Origin: DATFVB01 sp963714035
Lineage (GTDB): Bacteria; Acidobacteriota; Thermoanaerobaculia; UBA5066; DATFVB01
Direction of reading: 5' to 3'
NCBI GenBank assembly: GCA_963714035.1
Contig: OY970224.1
Location: forward strand, 3,286,001 to 3,350,000
DNA: 64,000 nt
Within the stretch, counting starts at the first letter, position 1, and each line of letters starts with the position of its first letter. Below, in pieces: positions 56,704-64,000 of the stretch. Below the pieces are notes generated by a model. That model saw only the letters and a program-made list of their open reading frames with translations, was not told the origin of the DNA and ran no database searches. A program made the translations under genes and the position numbers.

Positions 56704-59019
56704 ATGTTTCCCATGCGCGTCATCCTTCCCAGGGTCGGGCGCTCGGCGTCGTGCCATCGGGGGACGGTGTTTGCGGCGGCGCTCTCGGCCGTCGTGTTTG
56801 GCGCGGGAACGATTGTCCTGCTCGGTCCTATGCTGACCGGCCGCGCCATCCTTTCGGACAGCGACATCCTTCTTTATTACCTTCCGGTCAAGACGGCTAT
56901 CCGGGACATGTTTCTCCACGGGCGAGGACTGCTCTGGAACCCGTTCCTCGGCGAAGGGCAGCCCCTCGCCGCGAATCCCGAGCACGAAATTTTCTACCCG
57001 TTCACCTGGCTCATCTTTATCCTGCCGGTGACCCGCGCGCTGGCGGTGACTCTCGTCGCGCATACGGCCATCGCGTGGTTCGGGATGCGGCGGATGCTCC
57101 GGCGTCTGCGCTGTTCGCAGGTCGCCAACATCGCCGCGACCGTGTCATGGGTTTTCGGCGGACTGGTGGTCTCTTCGATGCATTTCCTGCCGATCTTCTT
57201 CGCGTGGGCCTGGATTCCGTGGTTGCTGAGCGAGATCGCAGGGGAGAATCCGGCGGTCAGGCGGCTCGCCGTGTTCGGCGGCCTGATCGGCGTGGTCGGC
57301 GAGCCCGTCTCGTGCGCGATGGCGGCGCTTCTTGCGGCGTCGGCACTATTTCTTCGACGAGTGGCGCCCCGCCGTCTGAAGGCCGTCGTCCTCGGGGGGT
57401 TGTTGTCCGTCGTGCTTTCGGCCGCGAGTTGGCTGCCGGGGCTGGTCGTGGCCGGCAAGAGCGTTCGGGCCGCGGGCTTGTCGAACGAAGTCGCCGGCCA
57501 GTTGAGTTTTCCGCCGACGCGCCTGGTCGAGCTCGTCATTCCGAGGGCGACCGGCAGCACGGTTCCTCATCGCGACTCCGCATATTTCGGATGGCGGCTG
57601 TACCCCGAGAAGCGCTGGCCGTTCTACACGGGGATCTACGCCGGCGCTCTTTTCGTTCCGCTCGCGGCGATGGGCCTCTTCGAGGGTTCACGACGGGTGG
57701 CGGTATTCATTCCGCCTCTGGCGCTTTCGTTCGTTCTGGCGCTCGGAAACCGGGGTGGCCTGTGGGACGGTCTTCGGAGGGTGTTTCCCCCGTGGCGCGG
57801 GATTCGTTATCCGGAAAAGTTCCTCGCCGTCTCCCTTTTCGCGGCCGTGGTCATCATGGGTTTTGGCATCGATTTCGTCCGCCGGTCCCGGAGGCGGTCT
57901 CTGGCGGTCGGAGTGGGCATGTTCGCGATCGGCGCAGCAATCGTGGTGTCGGGGATCTTCCGGCCGACATGGCTCGCGAAGAGTTTTCCCGTGGAAGGCG
58001 CGGGCGGTCTGTATCCGGCGGTGCTGGCGCGCTCAGGAGTGACGTTCGTTGTCTTGGGGACCCTTCTCGTTCTGGCCAGGGTTGGGAAATCCCGCCGCTG
58101 GATGGCCGCCGTCATTCTGCTGGTGGTGTCTACCGTCGACGTCCTTGCGTCGTCGCGCGATTTCGTCCGGTTTCATTCTGTTGCCGAGATGACGGCGCCT
58201 CCACCGATCGTTCGCAGGATCATCCACGGCGGAATCGCCCGGCTCGTGGATCTCCTGCCTGACAATCCGCCGATCGCCGTTCCCGGCGCGGAGATCTTCA
58301 ACGGTCCTTGGGATCGGAATCGGATCGTCGGGGAACAGGCGATCCAGTGGGGCATCCCGCTGGCCCTCGATGTTGATTTCGACGTGACCTACTTCGCCGG
58401 AAGCGATCGCGCCCGCGCCCTGATGAGCCGGGTGGCGGCGGAGAGCACGCCTCGCTTCGCTCGGCTGCTCGCCGGACGCGCCGACAGAGCGCTCCTCCTC
58501 TGGAATCACCCGGTCACACTCGCAAATCCGGTGACGGTCGCGGCAGTGCCTAATACACGTCCGGAGATTGATGCCATTTCCACCCTGATCCGATTTCAGG
58601 GCGACGAGGACTTCCTCCACAAGGTCCGCCAGTACCCGGATGATTTATCGCGGGTCGCGTTTGTCGAAGGGCGATCGTCATTTCCCGACAGAGCCTTGCC
58701 GGCGAAAATCACCATAAGGTCTCTCAGAAGTGCCTCCCTCGAGTTCACGTCCGAAAGCGATTCGACATGCGTGCTGCGGATCGCGCGAACGAACGACGGA
58801 GACTGGCGCGCCTTCGTTGACGGAGCGCGTTGGCCGGTCGAGACCGTCGATCTTTCGCTGATCGGCATGCAGGTCCCTGCCGGCCGGCACGAGGTGGTCC
58901 TTCGATATTTCGATCCCTTCCTGGTCGTCGGAATCTGCGTTTCCCTCGCGGCCGTTGCACTCCTCGTTGCGTCAGCCGTCTGGAGCGCCGGTCGGAAGCG
59001 ACGTGAGGCAACCGCGTAA
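56704..59019 (+). CDS. YfhO family membrane protein
   Basis: The 771-residue protein has about twelve helices. ILSDSDILLYYLPVKTAIRDMFLHGRG and LLWNPFLGEGQPLAANPEHEIFYPF are the YfhO signature (D-x-D, NP(F/Y)-x-GxP). A long soluble extracytoplasmic C-terminal domain (about residues 490-740) contains VLRIARTNDGDWRAFVDGARWPV and ends with a last helix. B. subtilis YfhO glycosylates lipoteichoic acid, so a GT-C activity on a surface polymer is reasonable here. It is the largest protein of the right-hand region. Confidence 0.85.
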   Translation: MFPMRVILPRVGRSASCHRGTVFAAALSAVVFGAGTIVLLGPMLTGRAILSDSDILLYYLPVKTAIRDMFLHGRGLLWNPFLGEGQPLAANPEHEIFYPFTWLIFILPVTRALAVTLVAHTAIAWFGMRRMLRRLRCSQVANIAATVSWVFGGLVVSSMHFLPIFFAWAWIPWLLSEIAGENPAVRRLAVFGGLIGVVGEPVSCAMAALLAASALFLRRVAPRRLKAVVLGGLLSVVLSAASWLPGLVVAGKSVRAAGLSNEVAGQLSFPPTRLVELVIPRATGSTVPHRDSAYFGWRLYPEKRWPFYTGIYAGALFVPLAAMGLFEGSRRVAVFIPPLALSFVLALGNRGGLWDGLRRVFPPWRGIRYPEKFLAVSLFAAVVIMGFGIDFVRRSRRRSLAVGVGMFAIGAAIVVSGIFRPTWLAKSFPVEGAGGLYPAVLARSGVTFVVLGTLLVLARVGKSRRWMAAVILLVVSTVDVLASSRDFVRFHSVAEMTAPPPIVRRIIHGGIARLVDLLPDNPPIAVPGAEIFNGPWDRNRIVGEQAIQWGIPLALDVDFDVTYFAGSDRARALMSRVAAESTPRFARLLAGRADRALLLWNHPVTLANPVTVAAVPNTRPEIDAISTLIRFQGDEDFLHKVRQYPDDLSRVAFVEGRSSFPDRALPAKITIRSLRSASLEFTSESDSTCVLRIARTNDGDWRAFVDGARWPVETVDLSLIGMQVPAGRHEVVLRYFDPFLVVGICVSLAAVALLVASAVWSAGRKRREATA

Positions 59020-59535
59020 TCGGTGATTAGGGTGCTTGCGTTACCGAGAAAGTCGATCCACGGCGAGCTTCGCGAACGCTAAACAGCACGTGAATGCGGG
59101 AGAGGCGGCGTTCAGAATGTGAAGAGATCGTCGCCTTTGATCAGGAAATCGCCGACGAGCTGGTTCGCCTGGATGTCCACGAGCCCTCACCCCCCTTCGC
59201 CCCTCTCCAAGTGAGAGCAAGGTCCGTCAGGGCGAACAGCCGCCTTTTCGACTGGCCGTACCGGCAGGTAGAGATGGCCTCAGCGGAATCGTGTATTACT
59301 GAAACAGCTCGATTCGGGACGGCCCTCGCGAACGCGGAAGGACGGAGAAGGTGGGCAGACCGGCGTTCAGGAGACTCGTCCTGCAGCGACGGTATTCGGT
59401 GCGGCCGCCCGTTTCATCGAGCAGGTCGCTGACCCCGGAACGGCCCTGGCCGGCCCGATCACAATATGATCCGCTTCGTGACCGGCCGCACGAGAAGGTA
59501 AGGACATCAAGTCAGACGTCATTCGGGCGCGACCG
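59020..59535. other. intergenic with an oxidase gene remnant and a promoter
   Basis: It contains the LhgO-like fragment (59043-59175) and a loose CCCCTCTCC/GTGAGAGC repeat near 59196-59218. About 250 bases follow in which I see no gene, and then TATGAT at 59465-59470. AAGGTAAGGA at about 59496-59505 could be a ribosome binding site for an unidentified upstream start of the next gene. Confidence 0.4.
59043..59175 (-). pseudogene. C-terminal remnant of an LhgO-like oxidase gene
   Basis: On the minus strand a frame reads RRSLHILNAASPAFTCCLAF then AKLAVDRL and a stop. The intact gene entering the window at 64000 ends RSLHVLNAVSPAFTCCLTF, ARLTIARL. Upstream of it, in another frame, DIQANQLVGDFLIKGDDLF is also protein-like, so a frameshift divides the remnant. 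It is therefore a second, dead copy of the end of the gene at 63889-64000. Confidence 0.65.
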
Positions 59536-60564
59536 TTGTCCGTCGCGCTGGTGGGATCGGGTTGGGTGTCGACTCACCGTCACCTGCCGAGCCTGCGGGC
59601 CGTTCCCGGGATCGAGGTCTCCGGTCTCGTCGATCGGTCGCCGACTCGGGCCGCCGAGGTCGCGCGCCAGTATCGGATTCCGCTCGTTTCTTCGTCGATC
59701 GACCTCTCGGCCGTGCCGTGGATCGGCGACATCGATGCGGTGGTGATCGGGACCCCGCCCCAGACGCACCACCGGATCGCGGCTCAGGCGCTGGACCTCG
59801 GCAAGCACGTGCTTACCGAGAAGCCGTTCTCGATCACGGTCGCGGAGGGAGAAGACCTCGTGCAACGTTCCGCCGCCGCGAAACGCACGCTCGCGATCGT
59901 CCACAACTTCCAGTTCTCGCGCGCTTTCCGGCGACTCCGGCGCGACATCGCCCGCGGGCGGCTCGGAGAAATCACCGCTCTGGAGGGGTACCAGTGGTCG
60001 AGCCCCGGCCGGCGGCTGCCCGTCTGGTACGAGGAGATTCGCGGCGGGCTCTTCTTCGATGAAAGCCCGCATCTGCTCTATCTCCTTCGTGCGCTCGCGG
60101 GGGAGGACCTTCGCGTCCGCGATGCGGCGGCGTCGACGACGACCGGCAGGCGGACACCCGATCTCGTGACCGCGTTCCTGGACGGGCCGGGCGCTCCGGT
60201 GCGCATGACGCTGAATTTCACGGCGCCGGTGAGCGAGTGGTTCGTCGCGGCGTTTGGCGACAGAGCGGTCGGAGTGGCTGACGTCTTCCGGAACGTCTAC
60301 GTGAGACTTCCGTCGGATGGCCTGCACGTGACCCGGACGGTCCTCCGCACGAGCGTCCTCGCGACGTGGCGGCACTGGATCGGTCAGGTCGTTCCGGGGC
60401 TCGAATTCCTGACGGGCCGCGCGTTGTACGGAAACGTGGAGGTGATGGGCCGTTTCGCGGAGGCCTGCCGGTCCGGGGCGGCTCCCGAGGGGATTTCCGC
60501 CGCCGACGCGCTCGCGGTGCTCCGGTTGCAGCACGCGATCCTGGACCGCGCGGGCATTTCTTGA
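59536..60564 (+). CDS. Gfo/Idh/MocA family oxidoreductase
   Basis: The 342-residue protein begins SVALVGSGWVSTHRHLPSLR (Rossmann GxGxxS). It has DAVVIGTPPQTHHRIAAQALDLGKHVLTEKPFSIT, the family's E-K-P motif, and FDESPHLLYLLRAL, which carries the catalytic-site His. Such enzymes oxidise or reduce a sugar, often an NDP-sugar, with NAD(P). The TTG start at 59536 has no obvious ribosome binding site. The stop overlaps the start of the GT1 gene (TTGA), so a role in preparing that transferase's donor is plausible. The substrate is unknown. Confidence 0.87.
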   Translation: MSVALVGSGWVSTHRHLPSLRAVPGIEVSGLVDRSPTRAAEVARQYRIPLVSSSIDLSAVPWIGDIDAVVIGTPPQTHHRIAAQALDLGKHVLTEKPFSITVAEGEDLVQRSAAAKRTLAIVHNFQFSRAFRRLRRDIARGRLGEITALEGYQWSSPGRRLPVWYEEIRGGLFFDESPHLLYLLRALAGEDLRVRDAAASTTTGRRTPDLVTAFLDGPGAPVRMTLNFTAPVSEWFVAAFGDRAVGVADVFRNVYVRLPSDGLHVTRTVLRTSVLATWRHWIGQVVPGLEFLTGRALYGNVEVMGRFAEACRSGAAPEGISAADALAVLRLQHAILDRAGIS

Positions 60565-61724
60565 AGGTCCTCTTCCTCAGCCACCACTTCGAATCTCAGG
60601 GAGGCGGCATCGAGCTCGTGGTCGGGCGCCTTGCCCGCGAGCTCTCCGCCCGGGGAGTCGAGGTTCGTTGGGCGGCCACGCGGCAGCGGCGGGATACCGG
60701 GCTCGCGTCCGACTCGATCGCGCGGGTTCCCATGCACAGCTTCAATCTGGTCGAACGGCTCACGGGTCTTCCGTACCCGATCTGGACGCCGACGAGCTAT
60801 CCCGCGCTGGTCCGGGCAGTGCGGTGGGCGGACGTTATCCACGTCCACGACGCGATCTATTTCGGAAGCCAGCTGGCCGGAGCGTATGCGCGGAGACACG
60901 GAAAACCCCTGGTGCTCACCCAGCACGTCGGGGCGATTCCGTTCCGGTCGCGGACGTACCGGTTCCTTCACTGGCTGGCGAATCGATGTTTTTCGGAGCC
61001 CGCGCTGCGACGGGCCGACCGTGTCGTTTTCGTGAGCGACCGGGTTCGATCCGAGTTCGCCGACATTCCCTTTCGCGCGGAGCCCGTGACGATCTACAAC
61101 GGCGTGGACACTGGGACGTTTTCGCCGGGCTCCCCGGACCGGGCATCGCTGCGCGAGCGACTCGGGCTCGCGCCGGATCGGGCCACGTTCCTCTTCGTGG
61201 GGAGATTCAGCGCGAAGAAGGGGCTGGCGCGTATCCGGGAAGCGGCGGCCCGGTTGACGGCGATCCAGTGGGCTCTCGTCGGGTGGGGCAACGAAGATCC
61301 CGCGGCCTGGCGGCTCCCGAACGTCGTCGTCGCGGGGCGGCAACCGCAGGGCGCGCTTGCCGACTGGTATCGCGCGGCGGATCTGCTCGTCCTGCCGAGT
61401 GTCGGCGAGGGATTCCCTCTGGTCGTGCAGGAGGCCATGGCGTGCGGGACGCCCTGCCTCGTGAGCGAGGAGACCCGAGACGGATGCGTTCCCGCCCGCG
61501 AGCTCCTTCACTCCGCGGGCAGGGAAGGGGGGAACTTCACGCAAGCCGCGGCGGCGCTGGCCGAAGATCGGTCGGCGCTCGAAAGAGAGCGCGCGTCGGT
61601 GGCGGAGTTCGCGGGAGAGCGGTGGTCGTGGGGTGCGTGCGCGGATCGCTACCTCCGGATCTTTGTCAGCCTCGTAGAGGAGCCCGACGAGCGGAGAGCT
61701 CACGCGAGGTCCGGACGGGCGTAG
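60561..61724 (+). CDS. family 1 (GT4) glycosyltransferase
   Basis: The 387-residue GT-B protein starts LKVLFLSHHFESQGGGIELVV. It has HVHDAIYFGSQLAG, VTIYNGVDTGTFSPG, FLFVGRFSAKKGLARI and the nucleotide-sugar motif SVGEGFPLVVQEAMACGTPC (E-x7-E type). GT4 enzymes build polysaccharide or lipid-linked glycans in the cytosol. The TTG overlaps the preceding stop. All GT4 features are intact, and the neighbour on its right is a convergent GT-C-like gene. Donor and acceptor cannot be read. Confidence 0.9.
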   Translation: MKVLFLSHHFESQGGGIELVVGRLARELSARGVEVRWAATRQRRDTGLASDSIARVPMHSFNLVERLTGLPYPIWTPTSYPALVRAVRWADVIHVHDAIYFGSQLAGAYARRHGKPLVLTQHVGAIPFRSRTYRFLHWLANRCFSEPALRRADRVVFVSDRVRSEFADIPFRAEPVTIYNGVDTGTFSPGSPDRASLRERLGLAPDRATFLFVGRFSAKKGLARIREAAARLTAIQWALVGWGNEDPAAWRLPNVVVAGRQPQGALADWYRAADLLVLPSVGEGFPLVVQEAMACGTPCLVSEETRDGCVPARELLHSAGREGGNFTQAAAALAEDRSALERERASVAEFAGERWSWGACADRYLRIFVSLVEEPDERRAHARSGRA

Positions 61725-61751
61725 AACGCCGGGAATGACGATCCCGAAAAA

Positions 61752-63728
61752 TCAGAAGCGCGGCAGCCCCGTTTCCGGCCCGATCCGATATACGGCACAA
61801 CCGTTCTTTTCGAATCGGAGAGTCCCGTGTTTCCGGAGGAAGGCCTCCAGCAGGGGCCGCGATTCCGGATGCGTCGCCGGGACGACCATCCAGCGGTAGC
61901 CGCGAGCGATGAGTTGCGCCGCCGCGGCATTGCGGCGGCTCGGGAGGAAGATCATTTTCAAGTCCGGGGTGTCCTCGGTCGTACCGAGCGGCGCCCGGCT
62001 GTAGTAGCGCATCGCCGATATGCCGGACGTGAGCACCTTCTCGTCCGGGGCGATGCGGGCGTTCAGCCATTGAAGGGCGGAGTACGGCGGGAGCGCGCGG
62101 GTGAGGAGCTCGTCCCGGGACTCGAGTCCGAAAGCGAATCGGACCGGAAAGCGCTCGCGCAGATTCCAGAATCTTACGGGCACGACGATTGTCTGGGCGA
62201 CCAGCGTCACGAAGAGCGCGCAGCGCGCCAGGCGTCTTGCGCGGCCCGGCCGCCACGGGAGCAGGGAGAGCGCTGACGGCACCAGAATGGGGAAGATCGA
62301 GACGAGATACCGGCCATACTGAAACCACGTCCACCAGGCCGCCAGATAGGTGGCCGCGAGCCCGGCGGCGACCCGCGTTCGGCCGCGGCGCACGAAGATC
62401 GCGACGATGAGGAGAGGAACGAGCAGCGGGGCGGCGCCGAGAGCGCCGTTGGGCAGTCCCTCGCCGAAGCGGGCGGTCTGGAACGTCAGGGCGGAAATCG
62501 CCGAAAGCGCCGAGGACCACGAACGGCCGAGACCGAAGAGGAGATAGGCATTCAGGGCGTCCGACTCTCCCTTTCCGGGAAAGAAGCGGGTCGGGATCGG
62601 ATAGATCGGGTTGCCCGCATAGCCGTAGTTGACCGCGTACCAGGGGAGCGCGACCAGGAGCGCGGCGGCGCCGGCCGCCCAGATCCAGACCGTCTTCCGC
62701 ATTCGCGCCAGCGCGAAGATCGCGGCGGCGGCGAGAACCGGAGCCGCAAACGCCGCCGTGAATTTCGTTCCCACCGCGGCGCCTCCGAGCCCCGCGGCGA
62801 AAACGATCCCTTCGCCGCGGCGTCGATCGTCGGCCCGGAGCACCGCGAGATACGCGGCGGCGAGAAACATCGCCATGAAGAGGTCGGCGTACGCCGTCGC
62901 CGCGAGCCAGAAGTACAGGGGAGTCGAGATCAGAAGGAGCGCCGACCAGATGCCCGCTTCCGACCCGGCGAGGCGTCTGGCGATCGCGCATCCGGCGAGC
63001 GCCGTGACGACGCCGACCGAGAGCGCGACGAGCTTCGGCGCGGCTTCGCCGGCGATCGCGCGGGCCGCGCCATAGACCGCCTCGGCGAGATGGGCGAGGT
63101 AGGACGGGGTCGCGAACGGTCGCACGAGCCCGTGCGCCGCGAGGTAGTCGCGCGGCGCGACGAGGTGATAGCTGAGCGCGTCGAACTGGACCTCCGGGGC
63201 GACGGCCCAGGTCAGGCCGAGAATCGCGACGTAGCCGCCGAGGCATACGGCCGCCCGGGTGGCGAGAGAGGGGGGAGCGGTCGGGCGGTCGTGAAGCGCG
63301 GCGATCCGGCGCCACAGCGCGAGGAGATCGCGTCGTCCCGCGTACGCGACCGCGAGCGCCGCCGCCCGGAGGATCGACGGGTAAAGGAGATGCAGCGCGG
63401 CGAGAGCGAGGAAGAGACCACCGGACAGGGCGAGGCCGGCGGCGAGGGCGAGGACGTCGCCCTCGAGGTCGTCCCCCTCCAGACGAGCAAATCGCATCGT
63501 CGCCTTTCCCGCGGCGAAGGCGACGGCGAGAAAGAACGCGACTCCGATGACGCTGACGAGCCGCCCGCTGGCGATCGCGATGAAGGCCGCGAGGGCGAGC
63601 TCGATGCCGGCGGCCACGCGCATCCCGGAAACGCCGCGAAATCGGCCGGCGGCAATCGCGGCCAACGCCACCGCAAGCGTGGTCGCCGCCCAGAGCCGGT
63701 CGCTTCCGGCATTGAGCGGATGGGCCAT
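61752..63728 (-). CDS. polytopic membrane protein, GT-C-like
   Basis: The 658-residue protein has about twelve helices. Its loop EVQFDALSYHLVAPRDYLAAHGLV then ATPSYLAHLAEAVYG is a variant of the extracytoplasmic DE/D-x-x-x-YH motif of GT-C proteins. The C-terminal 150 residues are soluble (ALQWLNARIAPDEKVLTSG, YRWMVVPATHPESRPLL). The frame remains open for about 55 codons above the ATG at 63728 and there encodes another membrane helix (ALLPGVFAIVAAAIYATAAL). No ATG, GTG or TTG is found in that stretch, so the true start is unclear, perhaps CTG. A sugar-transfer role is inferred. Confidence 0.75.
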   Translation of the reverse strand: MAHPLNAGSDRLWAATTLAVALAAIAAGRFRGVSGMRVAAGIELALAAFIAIASGRLVSVIGVAFFLAVAFAAGKATMRFARLEGDDLEGDVLALAAGLALSGGLFLALAALHLLYPSILRAAALAVAYAGRRDLLALWRRIAALHDRPTAPPSLATRAAVCLGGYVAILGLTWAVAPEVQFDALSYHLVAPRDYLAAHGLVRPFATPSYLAHLAEAVYGAARAIAGEAAPKLVALSVGVVTALAGCAIARRLAGSEAGIWSALLLISTPLYFWLAATAYADLFMAMFLAAAYLAVLRADDRRRGEGIVFAAGLGGAAVGTKFTAAFAAPVLAAAAIFALARMRKTVWIWAAGAAALLVALPWYAVNYGYAGNPIYPIPTRFFPGKGESDALNAYLLFGLGRSWSSALSAISALTFQTARFGEGLPNGALGAAPLLVPLLIVAIFVRRGRTRVAAGLAATYLAAWWTWFQYGRYLVSIFPILVPSALSLLPWRPGRARRLARCALFVTLVAQTIVVPVRFWNLRERFPVRFAFGLESRDELLTRALPPYSALQWLNARIAPDEKVLTSGISAMRYYSRAPLGTTEDTPDLKMIFLPSRRNAAAAQLIARGYRWMVVPATHPESRPLLEAFLRKHGTLRFEKNGCAVYRIGPETGLPRF

Positions 63729-63888
63729 GCTCTGAAGCGCGGCCGTCGCGTAAATCGCCGCGGCGACGATCGCGAAGACGCCCGGCAGGAGCGCCGCCCC
63801 TCGAGGAAGCGAAAGTGGGTACGGCGTCGAATGGCTCGATCGATTCAGCGCGAGAACTCTATCGCGTCGGCGGCGAAGGCTCGCCGCC

Positions 63889-64000
63889 TCAGCCCGATGC
63901 TTCGAGTCTCGCGATCGTCAGCCGCGCGAAGGTCAGGCAGCACGTGAACGCGGGCGACACGGCGTTGAGCACGTGGAGCGAGCGGTAGATCCCGAGGGGA
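63889..64000 (-). CDS. C-terminal end of an LhgO-like FAD oxidase (partial)
   Basis: The gene enters from the right edge. The visible 36 codons read PLGIYRSLHVLNAVSPAFTC, CLTFARLTIARL and stop at 63889. The LNAxSPAxT turn matches the C-terminal FAD-contacting motif of the L-2-hydroxyglutarate oxidase/dehydrogenase family (N-A-P-S-P-A-A-T in characterised members). The remainder lies outside the window. A dead copy of the same end is at 59043-59175. Confidence 0.55.
   Translation of the reverse strand, partial: PLGIYRSLHVLNAVSPAFTCCLTFARLTIARLEASG

Noticed and set aside
1..64000. tRNA, rRNA, riboswitch or replication-origin features
   Set aside because: I looked for cloverleaf-like and DnaA-box-rich segments while reading and saw none that I could defend. 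A covariance-model search would be needed to exclude small RNAs.

Overview
The window is GC-rich bacterial chromosomal DNA from an organism with an outer membrane: kdsB (CMP-Kdo synthesis), outer-membrane barrel proteins and a CDP-dideoxyhexose operon are present. The density of CRTAC1/ASPIC-type FG-GAP proteins, the DUF1326 protein and the small toxin-antitoxin-like pairs would suit a soil or sediment Acidobacteriota relative, but that placement is inference. There are no rRNA or tRNA genes, phage structural genes or CRISPR arrays that I can see. Starts are often GTG or TTG, neighbouring genes often overlap by 4 bases, and several genes have a TANNNT box only 6-9 bases before the start codon, which suggests leaderless mRNAs.

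Layout. 1-4.5 kb: a RAYT-type (Y1) transposase with its terminal repeats, inserted in or beside an older RAYT remnant, then small hypothetical genes and a nucleotidyltransferase. 4.6-12.2 kb: kdsB facing away from three translationally coupled FG-GAP/CRTAC genes. 12.4-18.2 kb: an Omp85-like barrel, a wrecked nucleotidyltransferase/DUF3052 junction, a Phd/VapC module with a clear promoter-operator, a fourth CRTAC gene, a flavin reductase and a DUF1326 protein framed by hairpin repeats. 18.5-25.8 kb: purF, an amidohydrolase, a GIY-YIG nuclease inside an inverted repeat, two envelope glycosyltransferase genes and purM. 25.9-43.2 kb: polytopic GT-C-like membrane proteins interrupted by two DUF559 nuclease genes lying in palindromic repeat arms, a UDP-galactopyranose-mutase-like flavoprotein and a BrnT/CopG module. 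43.2-49.5 kb: a small SMR/EamA-like transporter, a GT2 and an operon rfbF-rfbG-rfbH-RmlC-like epimerase-reductase for a CDP-3,6-dideoxyhexose. 49.9-64 kb: more GT-C and YfhO proteins, two further toxin-antitoxin-like pairs, a Gfo/Idh/MocA oxidoreductase, a GT1 and the cut-off end of an LhgO-like oxidase.

How it works together. Most of the right-hand 43 kb looks like a surface-glycan island. Cytosolic enzymes make nucleotide sugars (rfb operon, mutase-like flavoprotein, Gfo/Idh enzyme), GT2/GT1 enzymes build intermediates, and thirteen polytopic proteins with GT-C-like extracytoplasmic acidic motifs could transfer sugars from polyprenyl carriers. Toxin-antitoxin pairs and repeat elements lie at block boundaries.

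The most unusual theme is that three different DNA-cutting protein types (Y1 transposase, GIY-YIG, DUF559/PD-(D/E)XK) each sit within their own family of short palindromic repeats. Copies of the same repeats also lie in frame inside glycosyltransferase genes. This looks like a set of nuclease-linked REP-like elements reshaping the locus.
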